Notes: a model not told the origin generated them from the letters alone. A stretch of 64,000 nt of DNA from Mesorhizobium loti (GCF_002858745.1 NZ_PJRO01000013.1:1-64000), one strand, 5' to 3'; positions 1-9,739 are shown, numbered from the stretch's first letter. Numbers and translations: made by a program.

Positions 1-346
1 CGGCCTGTATGGTGCGCACCATCGCCTTGACGTTGAGATCGAAGGCGAAATCGAGATCGCCGTCCTTCATTTCCAGAACCGAGCCGGAGTGGACGAAGCC
101 GGCGCAATTGAACAGCACGTCGACGCGGCCGATTTCAGCAAAAGCCTGCTTGACCGCCACATCGTCGAGCACGTCCAGCTTGCGGACCTGGATGCCTCTT
201 ATCCTGGCCAGTTCAGCAAGCAGGGGTTCATTGATGTCAGTGGCCACGACACTCGCACCGGCCTCGGCGAAAGCAATTGCGCTTGCCCGGCCGATACCTT
301 GCGCGGCTGCAGTTACGACCACCGTCTTGCCGTCGAGTGAACCCAT
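1..346 (-). CDS. SDR-family oxidoreductase, 3' end cut by the window edge
   Basis: The ATG lies at 346 and reads MGSLDGKTVVVTAAAQGIGR, with the SDR cofactor motif TAAAQGIGRA, an acidic residue after strand 2 (ATDINE, suggesting NAD) and the family motif NCAGFVHSGS. The catalytic Tyr/Lys lie outside the window. The segment resembles cytosolic type 2 hydroxybutyrate dehydrogenase (BDH2), a family that also holds bacterial 2-keto-3-deoxy-L-fuconate dehydrogenases. A fuconolactonase-like gene starts divergently 150 bases away, so a role in oxidising a deoxy-sugar acid is a reasonable inference. The substrate is not shown by the sequence. Confidence 0.8.
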   Translation of the reverse strand, partial: MGSLDGKTVVVTAAAQGIGRASAIAFAEAGASVVATDINEPLLAELARIRGIQVRKLDVLDDVAVKQAFAEIGRVDVLFNCAGFVHSGSVLEMKDGDLDFAFDLNVKAMVRTIQA

Positions 347-500
347 CGTGTTGTCTTCCTTTTCGGGCGCACCGTTGCAATCCTGGCTGCCTCGGCACTC
401 GGGACCGCACCTTAGGGAAGGGCAGTTGCCTTGACCACTGCGTCTTGCCGCCGGTGCGGCAAAAAAACTTCCCGCCAAGAAGCATTTCCTTCCCGTCGGA

Positions 501-1394
501 ATGATGCTCTCATGGTCGAAGCAAGGCGTGTTTTCGCCGCCACATCCGGGGAAACGCGCCGTGATCTTCGACACCCATCTGCATTTGATCGACAGGCAGG
601 CGCTACGCTATCCCTGGCTCGGCAACGCGCCGGCACTCAACCGTGATTTCTCGCATGAGGAATACGCAACCGAGGCGCGTCGTGCCGGCATCGAAGCTGC
701 TTTCCACATGGAGGTGGATGTCCATCCAGCCGACATCGAAGCCGAAACCGCTCACGTGAAGACACTGGCGGCAGATAAGCGGAGCCTGGTACGAGGCGTC
801 ATCGCTTCCTGTCGCCCGGAAGAGCCCGGCTTCCCCGCTTATCTGGAGCGCGTGCGCGCCGACCCTTTCGTCAAAGGCTTCCGGCGCGTCCTGCATGTCG
901 TGCCGGATGACGTCTCCGAAGGGGCCCTGTTTCGCGAAAACATCCAGCGGATCGGCGGCGGCCTCACCTTCGATCTCTGCGTGTTGCCGCATCAGATCGC
1001 CAAGGCGATTGCGCTGGCCGACCTCGCCCCCGACACGACTTTCGTGCTCGATCATTGCGGCGTGCCTGACATCAAGGGCGATGTCGAGCACCCCTGGCGC
1101 GAGCATATAGTCGAAATTTCCCGCCGGCCGAATGTGGTCGCCAAGATCTCCGGCATCGTCGCCTATGCAAACCCTGATGACTGGACCATGGAGACGCTGC
1201 GGCCCTATGCCGAACACGTGATAGCAAGCTTCGGCTGGGATCGCGTGGTCTGGGGTAGCGACTGGCCGGTCTGCACGCTGGGCGGCGGGCTCTCGACCTG
1301 GGTGGCTGCCACGCACGCTTTGCTTGCCGACGCGAGCATTGCCGAGCGAACAAAGTTGCTGTCGGCCAATGCGAAACGCATCTGGGGTGTCTAG
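501..1394 (+). CDS. Amidohydrolase-2 family hydrolase, L-fuconolactonase-like
   Basis: This is a TIM-barrel amidohydrolase (amidohydrolase_2 family). It has the metal-binding FDTHLHL motif near the N-terminus, HCGVPDIK in the middle and WGSDWPVC near the C-terminus, which supplies the catalytic Asp. This family includes L-fuconolactone and 2-pyrone-4,6-dicarboxylate hydrolases. The divergent BDH2-like dehydrogenase favours a sugar-lactone substrate. The first ATG at 501 adds about 20 unconserved residues. The GTG at 561, with GGGGA upstream, begins directly at VIFDTHLHL and is the more likely true start. Confidence 0.8.
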   Translation: MMLSWSKQGVFSPPHPGKRAVIFDTHLHLIDRQALRYPWLGNAPALNRDFSHEEYATEARRAGIEAAFHMEVDVHPADIEAETAHVKTLAADKRSLVRGVIASCRPEEPGFPAYLERVRADPFVKGFRRVLHVVPDDVSEGALFRENIQRIGGGLTFDLCVLPHQIAKAIALADLAPDTTFVLDHCGVPDIKGDVEHPWREHIVEISRRPNVVAKISGIVAYANPDDWTMETLRPYAEHVIASFGWDRVVWGSDWPVCTLGGGLSTWVAATHALLADASIAERTKLLSANAKRIWGV

Positions 1395-1425
1395 GGCAAT
1401 TTCAGAAAAGTGCGCAGCCCGAAAA
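1391..1425. repeat. Degenerate fragment of the dispersed stem-loop repeat
   Basis: The stretch ctagggcaatttcag followed by aaaagtgcgcagc matches the first half of the elements at 26223, 43631 and 55567 with several changes. It has lost the second stem-loop. It sits directly on the stop codon of the amidohydrolase gene. Confidence 0.5.
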
Positions 1426-1480
1426 GCTGTCAGTTTAAAAAACCGACCCTGCAGTGCTGGCGCTCTGCCCCCCGAGCAAC

Positions 1481-1506
1481 AAAAAAAGCCGGGCAAAGCG
1501 GCTTTT
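1481..1506 (-). terminator. Rho-independent terminator of the atp operon
   Basis: AAAAGCCG (1484-1491) and CGGCTTTT (1499-1506) form an exact 8-bp stem with a 7-base loop. On the minus strand the stem is followed by a run of T residues. It lies 22 bases past the atpC stop. It could also act on the plus strand, behind the amidohydrolase gene. Confidence 0.8.
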
Positions 1507-1528
1507 CAATTTGTCTCAACAGATCCCA

Positions 1529-1942
1529 TCAAGCTGGAAGGATGGCGCCTTCCAGAGTGGTCAGCTGATGCAGGAACTGCTCGGCCTTGGTGCGGGACGC
1601 ATCATCCTTGGCGTCGGTGATATCCTCGCGCGCTTCCTGGATGCGGCGGGCGATATCGGCACGGTCGATGTCCTGGACGGCCACAGCGGATTCCGCCAGC
1701 AGCGTGCAGCCCGAAGGCAGGATATCGGCAAAACCGCCGAACACCACGAAACGCTGGACGTTGCCGGAGACCGGCTTCACCGTGACGACACCCGGCTTGA
1801 TGGTGCTCATCACCGGAGCGTGTTCCGCCATCACCGTCATCTCGCCTTCCGCGCCCGGAATGACGACAGACTCGACCTCTTCCGAGACAAGCAGGCGCTC
1901 GGGCGAGACCAGTTCGAATTTGAAAGCTTTAGCCATGTTCAA
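1529..1942 (-). CDS. atpC: F1 ATP synthase epsilon subunit
   Basis: The 137-residue protein is the epsilon subunit of the F1 central stalk, which links gamma to the c-ring and restrains ATP hydrolysis. The N-terminal beta-sandwich is clear (FELVSPERLL, then IPGAEGEMTVMAEHAPVMST), followed by a helical C-terminal part rich in charged residues. The length is normal for alphaproteobacteria. It is the last gene of the atpHAGDC operon, separated from atpD by 97 bases that hold an unusual heptamer repeat, and is followed by a strong terminator. Confidence 0.97.
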   Translation of the reverse strand: MNMAKAFKFELVSPERLLVSEEVESVVIPGAEGEMTVMAEHAPVMSTIKPGVVTVKPVSGNVQRFVVFGGFADILPSGCTLLAESAVAVQDIDRADIARRIQEAREDITDAKDDASRTKAEQFLHQLTTLEGAILPA

Positions 1943-1944
1943 TC

Positions 1945-2034
1945 AGCGAATAGCGAATAGCGAATAGCGAATAGAAACTCGCGATCTGCCGCCCATTCGA
2001 TCCCCTATTCGCTACTCCCTATTCGCTATTCGCT
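1945..2034. repeat. Heptamer repeat array with inverted copies, atpD-atpC spacer
   Basis: Four exact tandem copies of AGCGAAT run from 1945 to 1972. Three copies of the reverse complement ATTCGCT lie between 2007 and 2034, one pair separated by a short insert. In the atp mRNA the two blocks can pair into a long hairpin between the atpD stop and the atpC start. It is not a CRISPR array, because the units are contiguous and only 7 bases long. Confidence 0.85.
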
Positions 2035-2039
2035 TTACT

Positions 2040-3674
<1,635 letters not shown>

Positions 3675-3747
3675 CGTGTTTACCCTTTTTCGTCCGTTTG
3701 GTTACCGCGTGCTCCGTGCGAAGGCCATCGGCCCTCGCGGTTCACGC

Positions 3748-4626
3748 TTAGAGCGCCTCGGCGCCCGAAATGATTTCGATCAGTTCCTTGGTGATCTGCG
3801 CCTGACGCTGACGGTTGTACGTGATCGACAGCCTGTTGATCATATCGCCGGCGTTGCGCGTCGCACTGTCCATCGCGCTCATCTTGGCGCCCATCTCGCC
3901 GGCTGCGTTTTCAAGCAGCGCACGGAAGATCTGCACCGCGATGTTGCGCGGGATGAGGTCGGACAGGATTTCACCTGGCTCCGGCTCGTATTCATAGACG
4001 GCGGCGCCGTTGCTGGCTTCACCCGACACTTCCGTCGCTGCGGGAATGATCTGCTGCGCCGTCGGGACCTGGCTGATCACCGACTTGAAGTTCGAATAGA
4101 ACAGCGTGCAGACGTCGAACTGTCCCTCGTTGAAGAGGCCGATCACCTTCTTGGCGATGGCGTCTGCATTGACGAAGCTCAGCGTACGCACCTCGCGCAG
4201 GTCGACGCGGTCGAGGATCAGCGAAGCGTAGTCGCGGCGCAGGATGTCGAAGCCCTTCTTGCCGACGCAGATGATCTTCACCTGCTTGCCGGCCGCCAGA
4301 AGCTTGCGGACATGGTCACGCGCCAGACGCGCGATCTGCGAATTGAAGCCACCGCACAGGCCGCGCTCGGCCGTGCAGACGACGAGCAGATGCACGTCGT
4401 CCTTGCCGGTGCCGGTCATCAGCGCCGGAGCGTCACCGCCGCCACCGACCGCCTGGGTGATGTTGGCGAGCACCGCGCCCATCCGTTCGGAATAGGGACG
4501 CGCCGCTTCCGCAGCCTCCTGGGCACGACGCAGCTTCGCCGCGGCGACCATCTGCATCGCCTTGGTGATCTTCTGCGTCGCCTTGACCGAGGCGATACGG
4601 TTACGAAGGTCTTTTAGTGAAGGCAT
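3748..4626 (-). CDS. atpG: F1 ATP synthase gamma subunit
   Basis: The 292-residue protein is the rotating central stalk. The N-terminal helix (MPSLKDLRNRIASVKATQKITKAMQMVAAAKLRRA, ATP-synt signature) and the C-terminal helix (SAMDSATRNAGDMINRL, ending KELIEIISGAEAL) are both intact. These two form the coiled coil inside the alpha3beta3 ring. The gene lies between atpA and atpD with short spacers, as in other alphaproteobacteria. Confidence 0.97.
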   Translation of the reverse strand: MPSLKDLRNRIASVKATQKITKAMQMVAAAKLRRAQEAAEAARPYSERMGAVLANITQAVGGGGDAPALMTGTGKDDVHLLVVCTAERGLCGGFNSQIARLARDHVRKLLAAGKQVKIICVGKKGFDILRRDYASLILDRVDLREVRTLSFVNADAIAKKVIGLFNEGQFDVCTLFYSNFKSVISQVPTAQQIIPAATEVSGEASNGAAVYEYEPEPGEILSDLIPRNIAVQIFRALLENAAGEMGAKMSAMDSATRNAGDMINRLSITYNRQRQAQITKELIEIISGAEAL

Positions 4627-4655
4627 GCTTCAAACCCGGTCCCGTCTTCCGCCGC

Positions 4656-6185
4656 TTACGCGAACGTCTTGGCGAAGTTGTCGATCTCGGCCTTGAGCTT
4701 GCCGCGCAGATCGTCCGACAGCGCCTTCTCCTTGCGGATCGCATCGAGAACCGCCTTGCCGGCGTTGCGCATATGCGAGAGCAGACCCTGCTCGAACTTG
4801 CTGACCTGATTGAGCGACAGCTTGTCGAGATAGCCGTTCACGCCCGCGAAGATCACGGCGACCTGCTCTTCGGTCTTGAGCGGCGAGAACTGCGGCTGCT
4901 TCAGGAGCTCGGTCAGGCGCGAACCACGGTTCAGCAAGCGCTGGGTGGCGGCATCGAGGTCCGAGCCGAACTGCGCGAAGGCCGCCATCTCGCGGTACTG
5001 CGCGAGCTCGCCCTTGATCGAGCCGGCGACCTGCTTCATCGCCTTGATCTGGGCCGACGAACCGACGCGCGAAACCGACAGGCCGACGTTCACAGCCGGG
5101 CGGATACCCTGGAAGAACAGGTTGGTTTCCAGGAAGATCTGGCCGTCGGTGATCGAGATCACGTTGGTCGGGATATAGGCCGACACGTCGTTGGCCTGCG
5201 TCTCGATGACCGGCAGCGCGGTCAGCGAACCGTTGCCGTTGTCGTCATTGAGCTTGGCAGCGCGCTCGAGCAGACGGGAGTGCAGGTAGAAGACGTCGCC
5301 CGGATAGGCTTCGCGGCCCGGCGGGCGGCGCAGCAGCAGCGACATCTGACGGTAGGCAACGGCCTGCTTGGACAGGTCATCATAGGAGATGAGGGCGTGC
5401 TTGCCGTTGTCGCGGAAATATTCGCCCATGGTGCAGCCGGTGAACGGCGCCAGGAACTGCATCGGCGCCGGATCCGAAGCGGTGGCAGCGATGATGATGG
5501 AGTAATCGAGCGCACCGCGCTCTTCCAGCACCTTCACGAACTGCGCGACGGTCGAACGCTTCTGACCGACAGCGACATAGACGCAGAAGAGCTTTTCCGA
5601 ATCGGGACCGGCTTCGTGCACCGACTTCTGGTTCAGCATGGTGTCCAGAATGATGGCGGTCTTGCCGGTCTGACGGTCACCGATGACCAACTCGCGCTGG
5701 CCGCGACCGACCGGGATGAGTGCGTCGATGGCCTTGAGGCCGGTCGACATCGGCTCGTGCACCGACTTGCGGGGAATGATGCCCGGGGCCTTCACGTCGA
5801 CGCGGCGACGCTCGACGGCCTTGATCGGACCCTTGCCGTCGATCGGGTTGCCGAGCGCGTCGACGACGCGACCGAGCAGGCCCGGACCGACCGGAACGTC
5901 CACGATGGCGCCGGTACGCTTGACGGTGTCGCCTTCCTTGATGTCACGGTCGGCACCGAAGATAACGACGCCGACATTGTCGGCTTCGAGATTCAGAGCC
6001 ATGCCGCGGATGCCGCCGGGGAACTCGACCATCTCACCGGCCTGGACATTGTCCAGACCGTAGACGCGGGCGATACCGTCACCCACCGACAGGACCTGAC
6101 CCACTTCGGAGACTTCGGCTTCCTTGCCGAAATTCTTGATCTGGTCTTTCAGAATTGCGGAGATTTCCGCGGCGCGGATGTCCAT
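4656..6185 (-). CDS. atpA: F1 ATP synthase alpha subunit
   Basis: The 509-residue alpha subunit has the usual length. The P-loop GDRQTGKT is at residues 169-176. The nucleotide-binding domain continues with ALISYDDLSKQAVAYRQ and the signature PAVNVGLSVSRVGSSAQ. It binds nucleotide at the non-catalytic sites and shapes the catalytic pocket with beta. The ATG overlaps the stop of atpH by one base (TGATG), which points to translational coupling. Confidence 0.98.
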   Translation of the reverse strand: MDIRAAEISAILKDQIKNFGKEAEVSEVGQVLSVGDGIARVYGLDNVQAGEMVEFPGGIRGMALNLEADNVGVVIFGADRDIKEGDTVKRTGAIVDVPVGPGLLGRVVDALGNPIDGKGPIKAVERRRVDVKAPGIIPRKSVHEPMSTGLKAIDALIPVGRGQRELVIGDRQTGKTAIILDTMLNQKSVHEAGPDSEKLFCVYVAVGQKRSTVAQFVKVLEERGALDYSIIIAATASDPAPMQFLAPFTGCTMGEYFRDNGKHALISYDDLSKQAVAYRQMSLLLRRPPGREAYPGDVFYLHSRLLERAAKLNDDNGNGSLTALPVIETQANDVSAYIPTNVISITDGQIFLETNLFFQGIRPAVNVGLSVSRVGSSAQIKAMKQVAGSIKGELAQYREMAAFAQFGSDLDAATQRLLNRGSRLTELLKQPQFSPLKTEEQVAVIFAGVNGYLDKLSLNQVSKFEQGLLSHMRNAGKAVLDAIRKEKALSDDLRGKLKAEIDNFAKTFA

Positions 6186-6745
6186 CAGCCGACCTCTTTC
6201 AGTGCAAGCTTGAGCGAATTGAGTTTGGTTTTAAGCGACGTGTCGATCTGGCGCGAGCCCATCTTCACGATCATGCCGCCGAGCAGCGAAGGATCGACCG
6301 TAACGGTGATCGCAACGTCCTTGCCGGCGACAGCTTTCAGTGCGGTCTTCAGTTCGGCTTCCTGGGCCGAAGTCAGTGCATGCGCCGACGTCACCTCGGC
6401 GGCAGTCTCGCCACGATGCTCGGCGGCGATGCGGCGGAACGCCTTGATCATGCCAGGCACGGCGAACAGGCGGCGATTGCCGGCCACGACGCGCAGGAAA
6501 TTTCCGGCGAGGCCGACGATCTTGGCCTTGTCGGCGATGGCCGAGATGGCGCGGACCTGCTCCTCGGTCGAGAACACCGGGCTCTCTATCAGGCGCTTCA
6601 GATCCGCACTGCCGGCAAGCAGAGCTTCAAAGCTGTTGAGGTCTGCTTCGACCTTGGCGACGGAGTTCGCTCCGAGCGCCAGCTCGAAAAGCGATGACGC
6701 ATAGCGTTCTGCGACAGCGGAGATTGGCGAGGACGTTTGGGCCAC
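6185..6745 (-). CDS. atpH: F1 ATP synthase delta subunit
   Basis: The delta subunit joins F1 to the peripheral stalk. The 186-residue form starting at the GTG at 6745 (read as MAQTSSPISAVAERYASSLF) has the normal alphaproteobacterial length. A longer reading to 6835 would add unconserved basic residues. The OSCP/delta fold is supported by RYASSLFELA at the N-terminus and by DPSLLGGMIVKMGSRQIDTS at the C-terminus. It is the first gene of the operon. The a, b and c (F0) genes are not in the window, as is usual in this group. Confidence 0.95.
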   Translation of the reverse strand: MAQTSSPISAVAERYASSLFELALGANSVAKVEADLNSFEALLAGSADLKRLIESPVFSTEEQVRAISAIADKAKIVGLAGNFLRVVAGNRRLFAVPGMIKAFRRIAAEHRGETAAEVTSAHALTSAQEAELKTALKAVAGKDVAITVTVDPSLLGGMIVKMGSRQIDTSLKTKLNSLKLALKEVG

Positions 6746-6807
6746 GGACCGTCTTTTCTCTTGTCTGAGAGGCCGCAGATCGTTGGCGCGAGCAAAAACT
6801 CTGGCTA

Positions 6808-6836
6808 AATCTTTGACCTTACTGCATTTTTTCAAG
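6808..6836 (-). promoter_or_regulatory. Candidate promoter of the atp operon
   Basis: On the minus strand CTTGAA (6836-6831) and AAGATT (6813-6808) are separated by 17 bases, near the alphaproteobacterial housekeeping consensus CTTGAC-N17-CTATAT. They lie about 60-90 bases upstream of the atpH GTG. The -10 match is only moderate. Confidence 0.35.
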
Positions 6837-6991
6837 CCAAGGGACGCGGCTTCCGCAGTCCCCCGGTCGAAAGTCGGTTGCCGTCTAGCACAGGCTTTTC
6901 AGGACCGCAATGCGTCCACGGACATGCTTTCAAGGCACTTTTGTCGCATCCGACGGCCGAGTTCAATGGCTGGCGGCGGATTCATCGCGAT

Positions 6992-7387
6992 TCAGGGCAA
7001 AAAGCCGAAGGCAAAGGCGAGTGGCAATGCAGCCAGCACGAGCTCCACCACAACCGCCGCCCAGTTGTAGGGCGTATTGGCGCCGTCGGACATCATGGCA
7101 AGGATTCGCCCGAAGGCGGTGAACAGCCAGGAAAAGCCGAGCGCCATGTAGAGCAGCGGCTGGGCGAGCAGAATCGCACACAGCCCGACCCCGAGATAGA
7201 AACCAGCCATGCGGGCACGCCCTTCCGCGATCGCCTCTGGTTTTTCCGGCTTGGCCTGCAGGCGCAGGAGCTTGAAGCAAAGCCCGGGCGCAAAGAACAG
7301 CGCCAGACCGAACAGCAGCGTGACCGCCGCGCTCGACCACGCGAGCCACTCACCCTGCGTGGTCGGCCAGGGAAATGAAAATTCCAT
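6992..7387 (-). CDS. Small integral membrane protein, DUF4345-like
   Basis: The 131-residue protein starts at the ATG at 7387, where GAGGGGA lies about 10 bases upstream. Four hydrophobic segments are visible: near residues 16-35, 60-80, 82-100 and 108-130. Between the first two is a basic stretch with the motif AEGRARMAGFYLGVGL, as seen in DUF4345 membrane proteins. Function is unknown. It is transcribed away from the epimerase operon and shares its 150-base control region, so the operator at 7488-7527 could act on it too. Confidence 0.6.
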   Translation of the reverse strand: MEFSFPWPTTQGEWLAWSSAAVTLLFGLALFFAPGLCFKLLRLQAKPEKPEAIAEGRARMAGFYLGVGLCAILLAQPLLYMALGFSWLFTAFGRILAMMSDGANTPYNWAAVVVELVLAALPLAFAFGFLP

Positions 7388-7483
7388 TTGCTTCGGTCCC
7401 CTCGAAACGAGACCGCATTGAAGATCATCGTTTCTGGAAGTCAAGCGCGTAGCCACGTGCCAGGCGGGCATCGCGCTCGCCAT

Positions 7484-7527
7484 TTGACTTATTATCAGTG
7501 CGCTGATATCAAAGCACTGATAATAAG
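7484..7527 (+). promoter_or_regulatory. Promoter with embedded operator: exact 14-bp inverted repeat
   Basis: CTTATTATCAGTGC (7488-7501) and GCACTGATAATAAG (7514-7527) are exact inverted copies with a 12-base spacer. The spacer holds a third, one-mismatch copy of the core (GCGCTGATA). A sigma70-like promoter TTGACT (7484-7489), 17 bases, TATCAA (7507-7512) is built into the same stretch, so a bound repressor would cover it. The likely ligand is the MarR protein encoded at the end of the operon. Confidence 0.75.
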
Positions 7528-7539
7528 AAGGCAGCCGAT

Positions 7540-8268
7540 ATGGGTCGCAGAATTCTTCTCGCAGGCGCCACTGGTGCCGTTGGGCAACGTCTCACGCCAA
7601 TGCTTTTGGAAGCTGGTCACCTGGTGTCGGGCACAACGCGCTCCGCGACAAAGGCGGCGGTATTGCAAGCGGTGGGCGCCAATGCCGTGGTCGTCGATGT
7701 GTTCGACAGCGGCGCGCTGGCGGCGTCCCTGCTCGAAATCAGACCGGAGATCGTCATCCACCAGTTGACCGACCTGCCGAGCAATCTCGATCCGGCGCTG
7801 ATGGGCGAAGCGATCATACGCAACGCCCGCATCCGCGACGAAGGCACCCGCAATCTGATCGAGGCGGCAAGGCAGGCAGGCACCACGCGGCTGATCGCGC
7901 AGAGCATCGCCTGGGCTTACGCGCCTGGCCCGCTGCCGCATGACGAACAGGATCCGCTGGATATCGCTGCGGAAGGGCCGCGCGCCATCAGCATGAACGG
8001 CGTTATCGCCCTCGAGCGCCGGGTCCTCGAAGCGCCGATGCATGCGATCGTCCTGCGCTACGGGCAGTTCTACGGTCCGGGCACAGGGTTTGATGCGCCG
8101 AAACCGGGGGCTTCCGTGCATATCGATGCTGCGGCCTATGCTGCCTTGCTTGCCGTCGATCGCGGCACCGGCGTCTACAACGTCGCGGAAGCAAACGACC
8201 AGGTTTCCACCGATAGAGCCATCGCAGACCTTGGATGGCACGCCGACTTCAGGAGATCCGGGACATGA
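7540..8268 (+). CDS. NAD(P)-dependent epimerase/dehydratase-family protein
   Basis: The 242-residue protein is an extended-SDR nucleotide-sugar epimerase relative. Its N-terminal GATGAVGQRL matches the GxxGxxG cofactor loop. VVVDVFDSGAL follows, and the middle carries QSIAWAYAPGP and LRYGQFYGPGTGF. It is shorter than true sugar epimerases (about 320 residues), and the YxxxK catalytic pair is not evident, so it may bind NAD(P) without being an epimerase. It is the first gene of an operon: its stop overlaps the ATG of the cupin gene (ATGA), and both lie behind the operator at 7488. Confidence 0.75.
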   Translation: MGRRILLAGATGAVGQRLTPMLLEAGHLVSGTTRSATKAAVLQAVGANAVVVDVFDSGALAASLLEIRPEIVIHQLTDLPSNLDPALMGEAIIRNARIRDEGTRNLIEAARQAGTTRLIAQSIAWAYAPGPLPHDEQDPLDIAAEGPRAISMNGVIALERRVLEAPMHAIVLRYGQFYGPGTGFDAPKPGASVHIDAAAYAALLAVDRGTGVYNVAEANDQVSTDRAIADLGWHADFRRSGT

Positions 8269-8807
8269 GCAGCCAGGCCTTCAACGACAAAATTCCCCGC
8301 GGTTTGTCGAAACGGCGATACGCCCTCGCATTGACCGCCGTCGCTGCGGTGGGCACAGCCCTGGTCGGCCTCTACTGGACGACAGTAGACCCACGGCCCG
8401 CGACCAACCACATGGCCGAGCGCACCATACCAGCTGCAGCCCTGAGCAGGCCGACAACCGAGATCAAACCGATCTCTTGCACGCCTCTGCCCGACATTCC
8501 CGGCAAGGCCGTGACCGTGGCCATTGTGAACTTTCCACCGGACGCCTACACGCCGCGCCATCACCACCCCGGCAATGTCACCGCCTTTGTGCTGAAGGGC
8601 ACGTTGAACTCCCAGCTCGCCGGCGAGCCGGCAATGACCTACACCGAGGGACAGAGCTGGTTCGAGCCGAAGGGTGCAATCCATCTTTTCGCGGAGAACG
8701 CCAGCAAGACCGAGCCCGCATCCTTGCTTGCCATGTTCGTTGCGGACGAGAATTGCGGCCCCTTGACGGTGCTTTTGCCCGACGAACACGATGGCCATGC
8801 CAATTGA
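8265..8807 (+). CDS. Membrane-anchored cupin-domain protein
   Basis: Starting from the ATG at 8265 (AGGAGA eight bases upstream, 4-base overlap with the preceding stop), the protein has 180 residues. A basic N-terminus (KRRYALAL) is followed by one hydrophobic segment at about 18-40 that would anchor it with the cupin domain outside. The cupin metal motif is RHHHPGNVTAFVLKG, continuing with EGQSWFEPKGAIH. The fold fits a metal-dependent dioxygenase/isomerase or a small-molecule sensor. The substrate is unknown. Confidence 0.75.
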   Translation: MSSQAFNDKIPRGLSKRRYALALTAVAAVGTALVGLYWTTVDPRPATNHMAERTIPAAALSRPTTEIKPISCTPLPDIPGKAVTVAIVNFPPDAYTPRHHHPGNVTAFVLKGTLNSQLAGEPAMTYTEGQSWFEPKGAIHLFAENASKTEPASLLAMFVADENCGPLTVLLPDEHDGHAN

Positions 8808-9297
8808 CAGGAGACACGCCATAACCAGACCGGATCCCAAGCAGCTGATACCGCGTGCCGGCGAAGGTAAGCGTGGTGAGGACGGCTATTTCGGCTATCT
8901 GCTGCGCCAGGCGGCAGGTGCCTATCGTTACCGTATGGAAGCGACACTTGCCGACCTCGGCATCACCCAGCCGCAATTCGCGGTGATGGCGATGCTGGGC
9001 GCCTATCCCGGCCTGTCCAATGCCGATCTGGCGCGCGCGGCGTTACTGACGCCGCAGACGCTCAGCGTCATCGTGGCCAATCTCGAAAAGGCCGGCACGA
9101 TCGTGAAACGTCGCCACGCCACCAACGAGCGCATCCGTCAACTGGAACTGAGCGCAAAAGGCGAGGCGCTTTACGCCGAGGCACGCGTCCGTGTCCGCCT
9201 GCTCGAAGCCGATCTCGCCGCCGGATATTCCGAGCCCGAACAAAAGATCGTTCGCCGCTGGCTGGCTGCCGTGACAGCGGGCACGCCGGAAAGCTAG
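8791..9297 (+). CDS. MarR-family transcriptional regulator
   Basis: The 168-residue protein has the MarR winged helix: GITQPQFAVMAMLGAYPGLSNADLA, then LTPQTLSVIVANLEKAGTIVKRR, and the wing HATNERIRQLELSAKG. Its first codons overlap the cupin gene by 17 bases. MarR proteins usually repress their own operon and release DNA on binding a small phenolic or oxidant ligand. The exact inverted repeat 1.3 kb upstream at the operon promoter is the obvious candidate target. Confidence 0.9.
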   Translation: MAMPIDRRHAITRPDPKQLIPRAGEGKRGEDGYFGYLLRQAAGAYRYRMEATLADLGITQPQFAVMAMLGAYPGLSNADLARAALLTPQTLSVIVANLEKAGTIVKRRHATNERIRQLELSAKGEALYAEARVRVRLLEADLAAGYSEPEQKIVRRWLAAVTAGTPES

Positions 9298-9379
9298 CGG
9301 CTGTTTGGCCGTTTTGTTCAAGATCACGGCGAGGCGATTGCCCATGGTGTGACCCGTTCATACGATGATGAGGTCTGCC

Positions 9380-9739
9380 GTGAACCCCTTCATTCAGCAC
9401 ATTGGCTTGATCCTGCTCGGCGGCGTCTTTGTCTGGGCGGGACTGGAACATTTCCTGCGATTCCGCACCATCACCGGGCAGTTGGGTGAACAAGGCTTCC
9501 CGGCACCCGTGCCGTTGCTTGCCGCCGGCTCCCTGCTTGAAATCGCCGCCGGCCTGTGCGTGGTCCTCGGTTTCCACAGACCCTATGCCGCGGCTGCCTT
9601 AGTCGTCTTCACCATTGCCGCGAGCGCGCTGGCGCTCAATTTCTGGCGCTACTCCGGCCCGCAAAGACGGGGCCTGCGTTCCGCCTTCATCATCAACATT
9701 GCCGTTATCGGCGGCCTCTTCCTGGCGATGACAATCTGA
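9380..9739 (+). CDS. DoxX-family membrane protein
   Basis: The protein has four hydrophobic helices and the DoxX layout: FIQHIGLILLGGVFVWAGLEHF, then PLLAAGSLLEIAAGLCVVLGF, and two more helices. The GTG at 9380 has AGG six bases upstream and gives 119 residues. The ATGs at 9365 and 9368 would add five or four. DoxX proteins are small integral membrane proteins, some tied to quinone or thiosulfate redox chemistry. The role here is not defined. Confidence 0.7.
   Translation: MNPFIQHIGLILLGGVFVWAGLEHFLRFRTITGQLGEQGFPAPVPLLAAGSLLEIAAGLCVVLGFHRPYAAAALVVFTIAASALALNFWRYSGPQRRGLRSAFIINIAVIGGLFLAMTI

Noticed and set aside
1945..2034. CRISPR-like array between atpD and atpC
   Set aside because: Units are 7 bases, contiguous, and present in both orientations, with no spacers.
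4617..6704. 695-codon open frame on the plus strand opposite atpA and atpH
   Set aside because: Both genes on the minus strand are certain. The antisense frame is a composition artefact with no motif.
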